Source of the DNA: an uncultured Bacteroidia bacterium
Lineage (GTDB): Bacteria; Bacteroidota; Bacteroidia; Bacteroidales; UBA932
Direction of reading: 5' to 3'
Assembly (NCBI GenBank): GCA_902801885.1
Contig: CADCJX010000004.1
Span: 59,410-123,409 of the forward strand
DNA: 64,000 nt
Below are positions 51,314-59,082 of the stretch, in pieces. A program made the translations under genes and the position numbers. Below the pieces are notes generated by a model. That model was not told the origin of the DNA and searched no databases. It saw only the letters and a list, made by a program, of their open reading frames with translations. The first letter of the stretch is position 1, and every line of letters begins with the position of its first letter.

Positions 51314-52774
51314 ATGAAACGAATCCTGATCCTCCTCACAGCCGCTCTGATCGCTATTTCCGCCAGCGCCCAAGAAAAGATCCATCAGGCATCCTCTTTC
51401 GGAATAAAATCCGACGGAGTCACCCTCAACACCCGCTCGATCCAGGCCGCGATCGATTTTATCAGCAGCCATGGTGGCGGTGTCTTGGAAATATCTGTAG
51501 GACGCTATCTTACGGGTAGCATATTCATGAAATCAAATGTAGAGCTACGGCTTCTTGAAGGCGCTGTCCTGGTCGGCTCTACCAATCCTTACGACTACGA
51601 CATGGTCGAGGGTTATTATGGACTTCTTCTGGCTAAAGGACAGAAAAACATCTCCGTAAAAGGAAAGGGAGTGATCGATGGCCGTGGTTTCGACTGCGCC
51701 CTGAATTTCCTGAACCAAGTACATTTGGGATTCCTTGAAGACACTACTAAAAACGACAGGGTCACCAAAAGGCCTAAACTGATATATTTCAGGGAATGCG
51801 AGAATGTCGCGATTGAAGGCGTGAACCTGCGGAATGCGGCCGAGTGGACCCTGGTCACGGATCAGTGCGAGAACCTCACCATCAGCGGGATCCTGATGGA
51901 CAGCAAGAACTACTGGAACAACGATGGACTGGACATCGTGGACTGCCGTCATGTCCTTATAAAAGATTCATTCATAGATGCTTCCGATGATGCGATTTGC
52001 TTTAAGTCCCACTCCTCAGAGCATCTTTGCGAGGACATCGAGGTCCGGAACTGCGTCGCTCGCTCCAGCGCTAGCGCCTTCAAGTTCGGAACCGTATCAA
52101 GAGGAGGATTCAAGAATATCCGGATAATAAACAACAAGGTGTTTGACACCCACCGCTCAGCCATTACCATCCAGTCTGTGGACGGGGGCGAGATCGAGAA
52201 TATCCTTGTGGACGGCCTTGAGGCGGTCAACACCAGCAACGCGATCTACCTCCGCACCGGCATCCGCTGGAACAACGGGAAGAAGGGATACCTTAGGAAT
52301 ATCACCCTCTCCAACATCAAGGTGGAGGTTCCGGCGACGAAGGCTGACGCAGGCTACAGCTACGAGGGTCCGATAGAGGACTTACCGAGGAATATTTCCC
52401 CGTCCGGAATCGTCGGCATCCCCGAACTGCCGATAGAGAATGTCATATTGAAGACTGTTGAGATTATCTACCCTGGTGGCGGGAATAAGCTCTACGCCTT
52501 CCGCGGAACCTCGGACGAGGAACTGGACAGCATCCCGGAGATGAAGGATGTCTATCCGGAATTCTCTCAGTTCAAGGAACTTCCCTCATGGGGACTGTTT
52601 ATTCGTCACGCCAAGGGGATAACCCTTGACAACGTAAGGCTCGTGGCCGGAGCAAAGGACTACCGCCCGGCGATTGTGGCTGACGATGTCCAGGGACTCG
52701 AGATAAAGAACCTCAAGACCGAAGAGCCTTCCAGCAAAGGAAAGAAACAGGTTGTTAAGAGAAACGTCCGGTAA
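51314..52774 (+). CDS. GH28-like right-handed beta-helix protein, secreted
   Basis: This is a 486-residue protein with a signal peptide ending SASAQ (about residue 20). The start ASSFGIKSDGVTLNTRSIQAAID is the pectate-lyase-fold opening of GH28 enzymes (landmark FGIKSDG). WNNDGLDI (about 201-207) stands in for the polygalacturonase N-T-D motif, and SDDAICFKS carries the Asp-Asp pair (Asp225/Asp226). The canonical G-H-G is replaced by FKFGTVSRGG, and no RIK motif is obvious. It is therefore a divergent GH28-type protein: exo-acting pectin or rhamnogalacturonan hydrolysis is possible, but activity cannot be taken for granted. It lies 19 bases after the PD40 gene. Confidence 0.75.
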   Translation: MKRILILLTAALIAISASAQEKIHQASSFGIKSDGVTLNTRSIQAAIDFISSHGGGVLEISVGRYLTGSIFMKSNVELRLLEGAVLVGSTNPYDYDMVEGYYGLLLAKGQKNISVKGKGVIDGRGFDCALNFLNQVHLGFLEDTTKNDRVTKRPKLIYFRECENVAIEGVNLRNAAEWTLVTDQCENLTISGILMDSKNYWNNDGLDIVDCRHVLIKDSFIDASDDAICFKSHSSEHLCEDIEVRNCVARSSASAFKFGTVSRGGFKNIRIINNKVFDTHRSAITIQSVDGGEIENILVDGLEAVNTSNAIYLRTGIRWNNGKKGYLRNITLSNIKVEVPATKADAGYSYEGPIEDLPRNISPSGIVGIPELPIENVILKTVEIIYPGGGNKLYAFRGTSDEELDSIPEMKDVYPEFSQFKELPSWGLFIRHAKGITLDNVRLVAGAKDYRPAIVADDVQGLEIKNLKTEEPSSKGKKQVVKRNVR

Positions 52775-52777
52775 ATG

Positions 52778-52845
52778 TTTGTATTAATTGGTTTTTTACG
52801 TATTTTTGCGTAACGTAAAACAACGTAACGTAAAATAGCGTAAAA
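52778..52845 (+). promoter_or_regulatory. Promoter plus 15-bp-period direct-repeat operator of the AAA ATPase gene
   Basis: A full-consensus promoter, TTTG (52778-52781), 19-base spacer, TATTTTTG (52801-52808), is followed immediately by CGTAACGTAAAA at 52809-52820 and again at 52824-52835, and by CGTAAAA at 52839-52845, a 15-base period. ACGTAAAA (52813-52820) is also an inverted match to TTTTACGT (52794-52801). The repeats span the expected transcription start and run into the ATG at 52845. This is the layout of a repressor operator, unlike anything else in the locus. Confidence 0.7.
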
Positions 52846-53975
52846 TGAAAACCCTAATCCGGAACCCTTTCGTGCTAACGCCCTATGTCCCTGAAGAGTA
52901 CTTCTGCGACAGGGAAAAGGAGACCGCACAACTCTGCAAGCATATTCTGAACGGCAGGAACGTGGCTCTTTTCGCCAACCGCCGCTTAGGGAAAACAGGC
53001 CTTATCAGGCATTGCTTCCAAAAGAAAGAGATTAAAGAGAGTTTCCATACATTCCTTGTTGATATCTATTCGGCGGGGAGCCTTAAAGAAATGGCAAGCT
53101 TGTTTGCGAAGGCGGTGTTCTCCTCATCCGGCGTATCCGGACTCAGGGACAAGTTGCTCAAAGGACTCAAATCTATAACTCCTGTGATCGGTTACAATGA
53201 GCTGACATCCTCGTTCTCCGTATCCGCAGGGATAAGAGACATTCCTGAACCAGAGCGAACCATTGAGGAAATTCTTTCCGTATTGGACTCCATGAAGAGA
53301 CCTGTCGTGTTAGCCTTGGACGAGTTCCAGAGAATCAGGGACTTCAAGGAGAATAATACTGAAGCATATCTCCGGACTGTCTTCCAGAAATGCGAAAACA
53401 TACAGTTCATCTATACAGGAAGCATCGGGCACTCGATGAACAATATCTTCAAGTCCCCAAGCAAACCATTCTACAACAGCGCGGTGATGATGACCCTTGA
53501 CGTGATAGACCGAGATGTTTATAAAGACTTCGCCTTGAGGATGTTCCGGCAATATGGGAAAGACATTGAGGAGAATCTTATCTATAAGTGTTATGACTAT
53601 TTCTCAGGAGTAACTTGGTATAACCAACTCCTCATGAATGAGGCATTCTCCCAGACAGAAAAGGGAGATAAAATTAAGGAAAAAGATTTCGAGTCAATCT
53701 ATGACGCCATAATCGCCCAACAAGCGTTTTCATATCAAGAGCTGTTCTCCAGGTTCTCCGAGAAGCAGAAGGCCTTACTGTTGGCGATCGCCCATGAGGG
53801 GAAAGAAGGGTCGGAGATAACTTCAAAAGAATTCATGAATAAATATGGTATAGGGCCAGCCAGCTCGATCCAGACGGCATGCTCGGCTTTAAAGAAAAAC
53901 GGCTTCATTTCCAACAACGGAAACCGCAAGGTGATAACGGATTTGATATTCAGGGATTGGATCAGAAACAATTAG
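52845..53975 (+). CDS. AAA/STAND-like ATPase of the archaeal-ATPase (ATPase_2) type
   Basis: This is a 376-residue cytosolic protein without signal peptide. NRRLGKTG (about residues 45-52, Lys50) is a Walker A loop of the short N-R-R-x-G-K-T type, and VLALDEFQRI (near 155-163) is Walker B. FIYTGSIGHSMNNIF resembles sensor 1. After about residue 270 there is a winged-helix-like tail (FSEKQKALLLAIA, SSIQTACSALKKNGFI). Such ATPases are scattered, often multi-copy, in Bacteroidetes, with unknown roles. It has its own promoter and repeat operator, lower GC and no secretion signal, so it looks like an insert between GH28 and GH31 rather than part of glycan breakdown. Confidence 0.8.
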   Translation: MKTLIRNPFVLTPYVPEEYFCDREKETAQLCKHILNGRNVALFANRRLGKTGLIRHCFQKKEIKESFHTFLVDIYSAGSLKEMASLFAKAVFSSSGVSGLRDKLLKGLKSITPVIGYNELTSSFSVSAGIRDIPEPERTIEEILSVLDSMKRPVVLALDEFQRIRDFKENNTEAYLRTVFQKCENIQFIYTGSIGHSMNNIFKSPSKPFYNSAVMMTLDVIDRDVYKDFALRMFRQYGKDIEENLIYKCYDYFSGVTWYNQLLMNEAFSQTEKGDKIKEKDFESIYDAIIAQQAFSYQELFSRFSEKQKALLLAIAHEGKEGSEITSKEFMNKYGIGPASSIQTACSALKKNGFISNNGNRKVITDLIFRDWIRNN

Positions 53976-53986
53976 AATTCAGCGAT

Positions 53987-56518
53987 ATGAGACGATTATT
54001 GACCGCATTGGCCTTCCTGGCCACATCTTTTGTCAGTTACGCAGGACAGCCGCTCGAGCCGGCGTTTTCAGCCGGAGCGGCTGCCGAGCTTAGGCCGTAC
54101 TCAGCCGCAGCGGAGCGAGGATGGACTCGGCCGGGCTCGGACAGCCGTCCGGCAACAACGACTGCATCGGAAAGCAGATCCTTCACTACGTTCAGGATGA
54201 CATCTGCCAGGATGACATTAGCTGACGGACACAACGTTCTGGTGGACGTGTGTGACGAGGGAATATTCAGGGTACGCATCAGCCCCAGGAAGGAATTCGA
54301 AGAATCCCTGATGGAACGCTACGGCTGCATCAAGACCGACTGGGCCCCCGTCAAGGCTACTGAAAGCAATAAGGGCAGCGAATGGACCGTGACCACGACA
54401 GGATATTCATTGACTGTCAACAAGAAGACGGGAGTGATTTCCCTCAAGGACTCCAAGGGTGGCTCCGTCATCCGTGAGATCAAGCTCCTCGACAACAATA
54501 ACAAACTCTGCGACAACCTCCGCGAGACCATCAACAAGAAATGGGAAGCCCTCAACGTCGTGAGCAACGGCGGAGGCATCATCGGCGACGACAAGGAATT
54601 CGCCAAGATGGACAAAAGGGAGATCACTGGAGCGATGAAGATCTGCACTATCTCGATCCGAATGGAGGATGGCGAGAGGTTCTACGGCGGAGGCAGCACC
54701 AGCCGCGACCACATCCAGCACAGGGGCGAGCTCCTAAGGATGTGGACGACCTACCAGCACACTGAGATCCCGATGCCCTTCATGATGAGCTCCAGGGGAT
54801 GGGGAATATATGACAACACGACCCGCAAGAGTTTCTTTGACGTGGGCAGCATCCAGAAGGACCTGTTCAACATCGTCAATTCTTACGACGAAGCTGACTT
54901 CTTCCTGATGGCCGGAAAGGATATGCCCGCTGTCCTCAACGCCTACACCACAGTGACCGGCCGCACCTATGTGCTTCCCAAATGGGCCTACGGACTCTGC
55001 TTCGGCCCCAACATGCGCGAGGAGCAGTTCGACATCCTCCACGATGCCGCCATGTTCCGACAGATTGATGTTCCCTGCGACGTTTTCTGGCTCGAGCCTC
55101 AGTGGATGGGCAAGCGTTACGACTTCTCGACCAAGAAGACTTGGAACTACGATCGATTCTCCCCTGAACCCTACTGGGTCCAAGACCAGTACCCCAAGCA
55201 GCTCCATCACAGGCTCTTCATCGGAAAGCTCCGCTCGATGGGCTTCCACCTTGGCCTCTGGCTCTGCGAGGAATACGACCTCAGCCTAGTGGAAGAGGAC
55301 CTGATAGCCCTTCGTGAGGGCCGCGACACTTCCGGTCAGGAGCACTGGATGGACCACCTGAAGAACTTCATGGACCAGGGTGTCGAAGGCTTCAAGCTCG
55401 ATCCTGCCCGTACCATCGACAACCATCCCGACTGGCCTTACTACAATGGCAGCACCGACGCAGTGATGCACAACCTCAACCAGGTCCTGCTGCCCAAGCA
55501 AATGGCTCAGCTCGGGAGGAACTACAACAACAAGCGCACCTGGCATCACTACTGCGGCGGCTGGTCGGGCACACAGCATTGGACGGCCTCTACATCCGGC
55601 GACAACGGCGGTGGAAAGACAGCCCTCTACGACCAGCTGAACCTCGGCATGAGCGGCTTCCTCAACACCTCCTGCGACGTGATGAGCGTTCCGCGCGACC
55701 TTGAGATGCCCTCGCTCCACTTCGGTCTTTTCCTCCCATGGGTCCAGATCAACAGCTGGTTCTCGATGATGCAGCCGTTCTACTATGACAAGCCCGAGCA
55801 GGATATCTACCGCTTCTACGTCAAACTGCGCTATTCCCTGGCCCCGTACATCTATTCAATGGCCCTCGGCGCAACCCAGGACGGCATGCCTATAGTCCGC
55901 TCGATGCCACTTACCTTCCCCGAAGACCGCAAGTGCGACGACATGACCTACCAGTACATGTTCGGTCCATGGTATTGCGTGGGAATATTCACTAACGAAA
56001 TCTACCTTCCTGCCGGCACATGGACCGATGCCTGGACCGGAGAAAGGATTGTCAGCAAGGGCGAGACCTTCACCCGTGAATATCCTGCCGACCGCGCCGG
56101 ACTGCTGTTCATCCGCGACGGAGCCATTATCCCCACCCAGGGAGACGTTTCCTACATCGGCACCCGCCCGTTCGAGAAGATTACCCTGAATGTTTATCCT
56201 CACGGAGACTCCCAGTTCACCCTCATGGACGACGACGGTGAAACTTACGGTTACGAGAAGGGCGCCATAGCCAAGACCCTCGTGGAATGCCATGAGAAGG
56301 GCGGCGCTTCCAAGATCATCGTTAATCCGGTTGCCGGAAGCTACGAAGGCATGCCCGGCACGAGGGAATATTCATTCGCCGTCCAGAACGACGGCAAGGC
56401 ATCCTCGGTGCTTGTCGGCGGTAAGGAATTGAAGGACTGGACCTATGAGGGTGGCATGATCCGTTTTTCCCTTGACCCTGTCTCCGTCTCCGAAAAAATC
56501 ACCATCGATATACTGTAA
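53987..56518 (+). CDS. GH31 family glycosidase (alpha-xylosidase/alpha-glucosidase type) with in-frame repeat insertion
   Basis: Read from the ATG at 53987 (843 residues), because RRLLTALAFLATSFVSYA is a signal peptide; an in-frame ATG at 53879 lies inside the ATPase gene. Residues 20-78 come from a palindrome-rich element (54044-54219). The N-terminal beta-sandwich and GH31 barrel follow: FWLEPQWMGKRYDF, GFKLDPAR (nucleophile Asp472) and SGDNGGGKT (acid/base Asp539). C-terminal beta domains complete the enzyme. The family includes alpha-xylosidases that trim xyloglucan, which would suit the adjacent GH3, GH95 and GH43; specificity is not read directly. It starts 11 bases after the ATPase stop. 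Confidence 0.92.
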   Translation: MRRLLTALAFLATSFVSYAGQPLEPAFSAGAAAELRPYSAAAERGWTRPGSDSRPATTTASESRSFTTFRMTSARMTLADGHNVLVDVCDEGIFRVRISPRKEFEESLMERYGCIKTDWAPVKATESNKGSEWTVTTTGYSLTVNKKTGVISLKDSKGGSVIREIKLLDNNNKLCDNLRETINKKWEALNVVSNGGGIIGDDKEFAKMDKREITGAMKICTISIRMEDGERFYGGGSTSRDHIQHRGELLRMWTTYQHTEIPMPFMMSSRGWGIYDNTTRKSFFDVGSIQKDLFNIVNSYDEADFFLMAGKDMPAVLNAYTTVTGRTYVLPKWAYGLCFGPNMREEQFDILHDAAMFRQIDVPCDVFWLEPQWMGKRYDFSTKKTWNYDRFSPEPYWVQDQYPKQLHHRLFIGKLRSMGFHLGLWLCEEYDLSLVEEDLIALREGRDTSGQEHWMDHLKNFMDQGVEGFKLDPARTIDNHPDWPYYNGSTDAVMHNLNQVLLPKQMAQLGRNYNNKRTWHHYCGGWSGTQHWTASTSGDNGGGKTALYDQLNLGMSGFLNTSCDVMSVPRDLEMPSLHFGLFLPWVQINSWFSMMQPFYYDKPEQDIYRFYVKLRYSLAPYIYSMALGATQDGMPIVRSMPLTFPEDRKCDDMTYQYMFGPWYCVGIFTNEIYLPAGTWTDAWTGERIVSKGETFTREYPADRAGLLFIRDGAIIPTQGDVSYIGTRPFEKITLNVYPHGDSQFTLMDDDGETYGYEKGAIAKTLVECHEKGGASKIIVNPVAGSYEGMPGTREYSFAVQNDGKASSVLVGGKELKDWTYEGGMIRFSLDPVSVSEKITIDIL
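54044..54219. repeat. In-frame palindrome-rich element B within the GH31 gene
   Basis: CAGCCGCTC (54047-54055) and GAGCGGCTG (54075-54083) form a perfect 9-bp stem enclosing CCGGC/GCCGG. CCGAGC (54084-54089) pairs with GCTCGG (54135-54140). GGACAGCCG occurs directly repeated at 54044-54052 and 54139-54147. The 3' part has ATCCT (54178-54182) and AGGAT (54194-54198) around TCACTACGTTC, and AGGATGACAT twice (54195-54204, 54210-54219). The frame stays open and codes for an Ala/Arg/Ser/Thr-rich peptide directly after the signal peptide. Exact borders are uncertain; it may be two abutting elements. Confidence 0.7.
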
Positions 56519-56658
56519 TAACACTCACCACTAAAAACTTGCTGGTACAGAAATAATTGTCAATCAATCGAATATCCTATCGGACGGTATAAAAAAAGCG
56601 ACCGTTAAATCATGGAACATATTGAATATTATTTACATACATACCAGCACATATTGGA

Positions 56659-59064
56659 ATGAAGAAACTAGCGATCTGCTTATTAACGGTTATTTCAATA
56701 GCATCCTGCGAAAAGGGCGACTGGCGGGATGCGTCGCTGCCGGCTGCCAGCAGGGCTGAACTTCTGCTTAAGGAAATGACGCTGGAGGAGAAGGTCGGGC
56801 AGATGTGCCAGTACGTCGCCCCCTGCTACGTTCCTCCTGGCCAGGGTTCCCCCTACAAAAACATAGACGCCACCGACGAAAATCTCGGCAACAAGGACCT
56901 TGCGGACAAGATCCGCCGCGGAGAAGTCGGATCCTTCCTGCACTGCATGACCACCAAGGAAGCCATTGCCCTGCAGGAATTGGTAAAGGAGAGCAGGCTG
57001 GGCATTCCGCTGCTTATAGGAATAGACGCCATCCACGGCAATGCCCTTATAGAGGGTTGCACGATTTATCCCACAAACATCAACATGGCATCGACCTTTG
57101 ATCCTGAACTTATGGAAAAGATTGGGGCCGAAACAGCTTTGGAAATGCGTCAGAAGGGTCTCTACTGGACCTTTGCACCCAACCTTGACGTGGCGCGCGA
57201 CGCCCGCTGGGGCCGCATGGGTGAGACTTACGGCGAGGATCCTTTCCTTGTGACCGAGATGGGAAAGCACTCCATCTTGGGTCTTCAGGGCCCTGACAGG
57301 AACTTCGACGAAGGCCATGTGATCGCCTGCGCCAAGCATCTGATTGCGGGAGGAGAACCTTTCGGTGGCCTGAATGCTGCCCCAATGGATGTGTCGGAAA
57401 GACAGTTAAGGGAGATCTATCTGCCTCCTTTCGTCGCTGCAGTTGAAGACGCCCATGTCGGAACGGTCATGGCCGCCCACAACGAAGTTAACGGAATCCC
57501 CTGCCACGGCAACTCATGGCTGCTGAAAGACCTGCTTAGGGACGAACTCGGTTTCGACGGGTTCGTGGTGAGCGACTGGATGGACATCGAGAGGCTCCAT
57601 GCCATGCATCATTGGGCACCGGATTCGACAGAGGCTTTCGTGCGTTCGGTAGAGGCCGGAATCGACATGCACATGCAGGGTGACAATTATTTCGAAGCAG
57701 TGATCGAGGCCGTGAAGTCGGGAAGGATTCCGATGAAGAGGATCGACGAGGCTGCCGGGAAGATCCTGGAGATGAAATTCGCTGTCGGCCTGTTCGAGGC
57801 CCCCCTGCCTTCCCTTGAACCCCTTGAGAATGCCGCCGAGCACCGTCAGACTGCCCTTCAGGCCGCCCGCGAGGGAATTGTTCTCCTGAAGAATAACGGA
57901 GTGCTGCCTTTGTCTCCTTATGGCGGTATTACCAACTCCGGCGGCTCGACCGCCTCGCTACGCGAGGCCCCACCGCTCGCTTCGCAAAGCGAAGCTCCGG
58001 TCCCCCCTCTTAACGTGCCGAGGGTGGCAGTGGTCTCGCCATCCGGACTGGCAAATCCCGCCATTCCTGGCGAAAGAACTGCCGTCAGGCGGATCTTTCT
58101 GACGGGGCCGAATGCTGACAGTCAGACGATACTGGGAGACTGGGCGGCGCCTCAGCCGGACAGCCTGGTGATGACGGTCCTGGACGGCTTGAAAGCTGAG
58201 TTCCCTGGAGCTACGATCGACACGATGTGCTTCGGAGGAATGATCTCCAACGTGGATGCCAAAGGCATCGCCGTGGCCCGTCACAAGGCATCGGCGGCCG
58301 ATGTGTGCATAGTCGTTGCAGGTGAGAACTCGCAAAGATATTCAGCCTTCGGCAGGACCTGCGGCGAGAACTGTGACCGCGACGATCTCGACCTCCCAGG
58401 GATGCAGGAAGAACTCCTCGAGGCCATCGCCTCTACAGGAAAACCTACGATACTCGTGCTCATGACCGGAAGGGCCAATTCTATCGTTTGGGCCAAGGAC
58501 AATGTGGATGCCATTCTCAATGTCTGGGAGCCTGGTCAGATGGGCGGTCAGGCCATAGCAGAGGTCATATCCGGCAAGGTCAATCCGTCCGGCAAACTGC
58601 CTGTGACGATGCCCCGCAGCGTAGGCCAGGTCCCTACCGTCTACAACCATAAGCACTCACAGTACTCCCGCCAGTTCGCAACCAACGAGACCGGTCCCCT
58701 CTGGCCCTTCGGCTTCGGACTGAGTTACAGCAACTTCAAGTATTCAGCACCGGAGTTGAACGATTATTCTGTTTCAATTACTGTCACCAACGAAGGGCCG
58801 TACGATGGTGCCGAAGTGGTGCAGCTGTACATCAGGGATGAATATGCCTCCGTGACCCGCCCCGTCAAGGAACTGAAAGCCTTCAAACGCATATTCCTGA
58901 AAAACGGCGAAAGCCAGGAGGTTTCTTTTGAAATTACCCCCGACATGCTCAAATGCTTCGGTGCCGACAACCGCTGGTCCGTAGAACCCGGCGACTTCAC
59001 CATCATGGTCGGCTCCTCATCCGCAGACGAAAACCTTCAATGCATCACACTAACTGTTGATTAG
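56659..59064 (+). CDS. GH3 family beta-glycosidase lipoprotein with in-frame repeat insertion in the interdomain linker
   Basis: This is an 801-residue protein with lipobox SIASCEKGD (Cys at about 17). The GH3 N-terminal barrel has IDAIHGNA, ACAKHLIAGGEP and VVSDWMDIE (nucleophile Asp306). The linker reaches KNNGVLPL (about 411-418), where residues 419-476 are a foreign-looking stretch (57913-58086). The (alpha/beta)6 domain resumes at RRIFLTGPNADS, and a fibronectin-like C-terminal domain ends the protein. Activity is probably beta-glucosidase or beta-xylosidase. The 140-base gap upstream (56519-56658) has TGCTGGTA (56540-56547) and its complement (56643-56650) but no clear promoter. Confidence 0.93.
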   Translation: MKKLAICLLTVISIASCEKGDWRDASLPAASRAELLLKEMTLEEKVGQMCQYVAPCYVPPGQGSPYKNIDATDENLGNKDLADKIRRGEVGSFLHCMTTKEAIALQELVKESRLGIPLLIGIDAIHGNALIEGCTIYPTNINMASTFDPELMEKIGAETALEMRQKGLYWTFAPNLDVARDARWGRMGETYGEDPFLVTEMGKHSILGLQGPDRNFDEGHVIACAKHLIAGGEPFGGLNAAPMDVSERQLREIYLPPFVAAVEDAHVGTVMAAHNEVNGIPCHGNSWLLKDLLRDELGFDGFVVSDWMDIERLHAMHHWAPDSTEAFVRSVEAGIDMHMQGDNYFEAVIEAVKSGRIPMKRIDEAAGKILEMKFAVGLFEAPLPSLEPLENAAEHRQTALQAAREGIVLLKNNGVLPLSPYGGITNSGGSTASLREAPPLASQSEAPVPPLNVPRVAVVSPSGLANPAIPGERTAVRRIFLTGPNADSQTILGDWAAPQPDSLVMTVLDGLKAEFPGATIDTMCFGGMISNVDAKGIAVARHKASAADVCIVVAGENSQRYSAFGRTCGENCDRDDLDLPGMQEELLEAIASTGKPTILVLMTGRANSIVWAKDNVDAILNVWEPGQMGGQAIAEVISGKVNPSGKLPVTMPRSVGQVPTVYNHKHSQYSRQFATNETGPLWPFGFGLSYSNFKYSAPELNDYSVSITVTNEGPYDGAEVVQLYIRDEYASVTRPVKELKAFKRIFLKNGESQEVSFEITPDMLKCFGADNRWSVEPGDFTIMVGSSSADENLQCITLTVD
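57913..58086. repeat. In-frame palindrome-rich element C within the GH3 gene
   Basis: Three hairpins follow one another: GGCGG-ctcga-CCGCC (57940-57954), CCTCGC-TAC-GCGAGG (57953-57967) and GCTTCGC-AAA-GCGAAGC (57979-57995). Together with flanking sequence they encode about 58 residues rich in Pro, Ala, Ser and Gly (ASLREAPPLASQSEAPVPP is the core). GH3 relatives join LPL directly to the next strand within a few residues. The frame is preserved. Borders are estimated from where recognisable GH3 sequence stops and restarts. Confidence 0.78.
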
Positions 59065-59082
59065 AATAATACGATGATAGAA

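Noticed and set aside
53879-53986. Upstream in-frame start for GH31 inside the ATPase gene
   Set aside because: It would put 36 non-hydrophobic residues in front of a clear signal peptide and overlap the ATPase by almost 100 bases; the ATG at 53987 fits better.
56519-56658. 8-bp inverted repeat bounding the GH3 upstream gap as an insertion-sequence footprint
   Set aside because: The arms are short, about 95 bases apart, with no target duplication or transposase remnant.
57990-58086. The PRVAVVSPSGLAN segment of the GH3 insertion as a duplicated GH3 strand
   Set aside because: It vaguely resembles the following RRIFLTGPNAD strand, but the match is short and the DNA is not a duplicate, so I treat it as part of the insertion.
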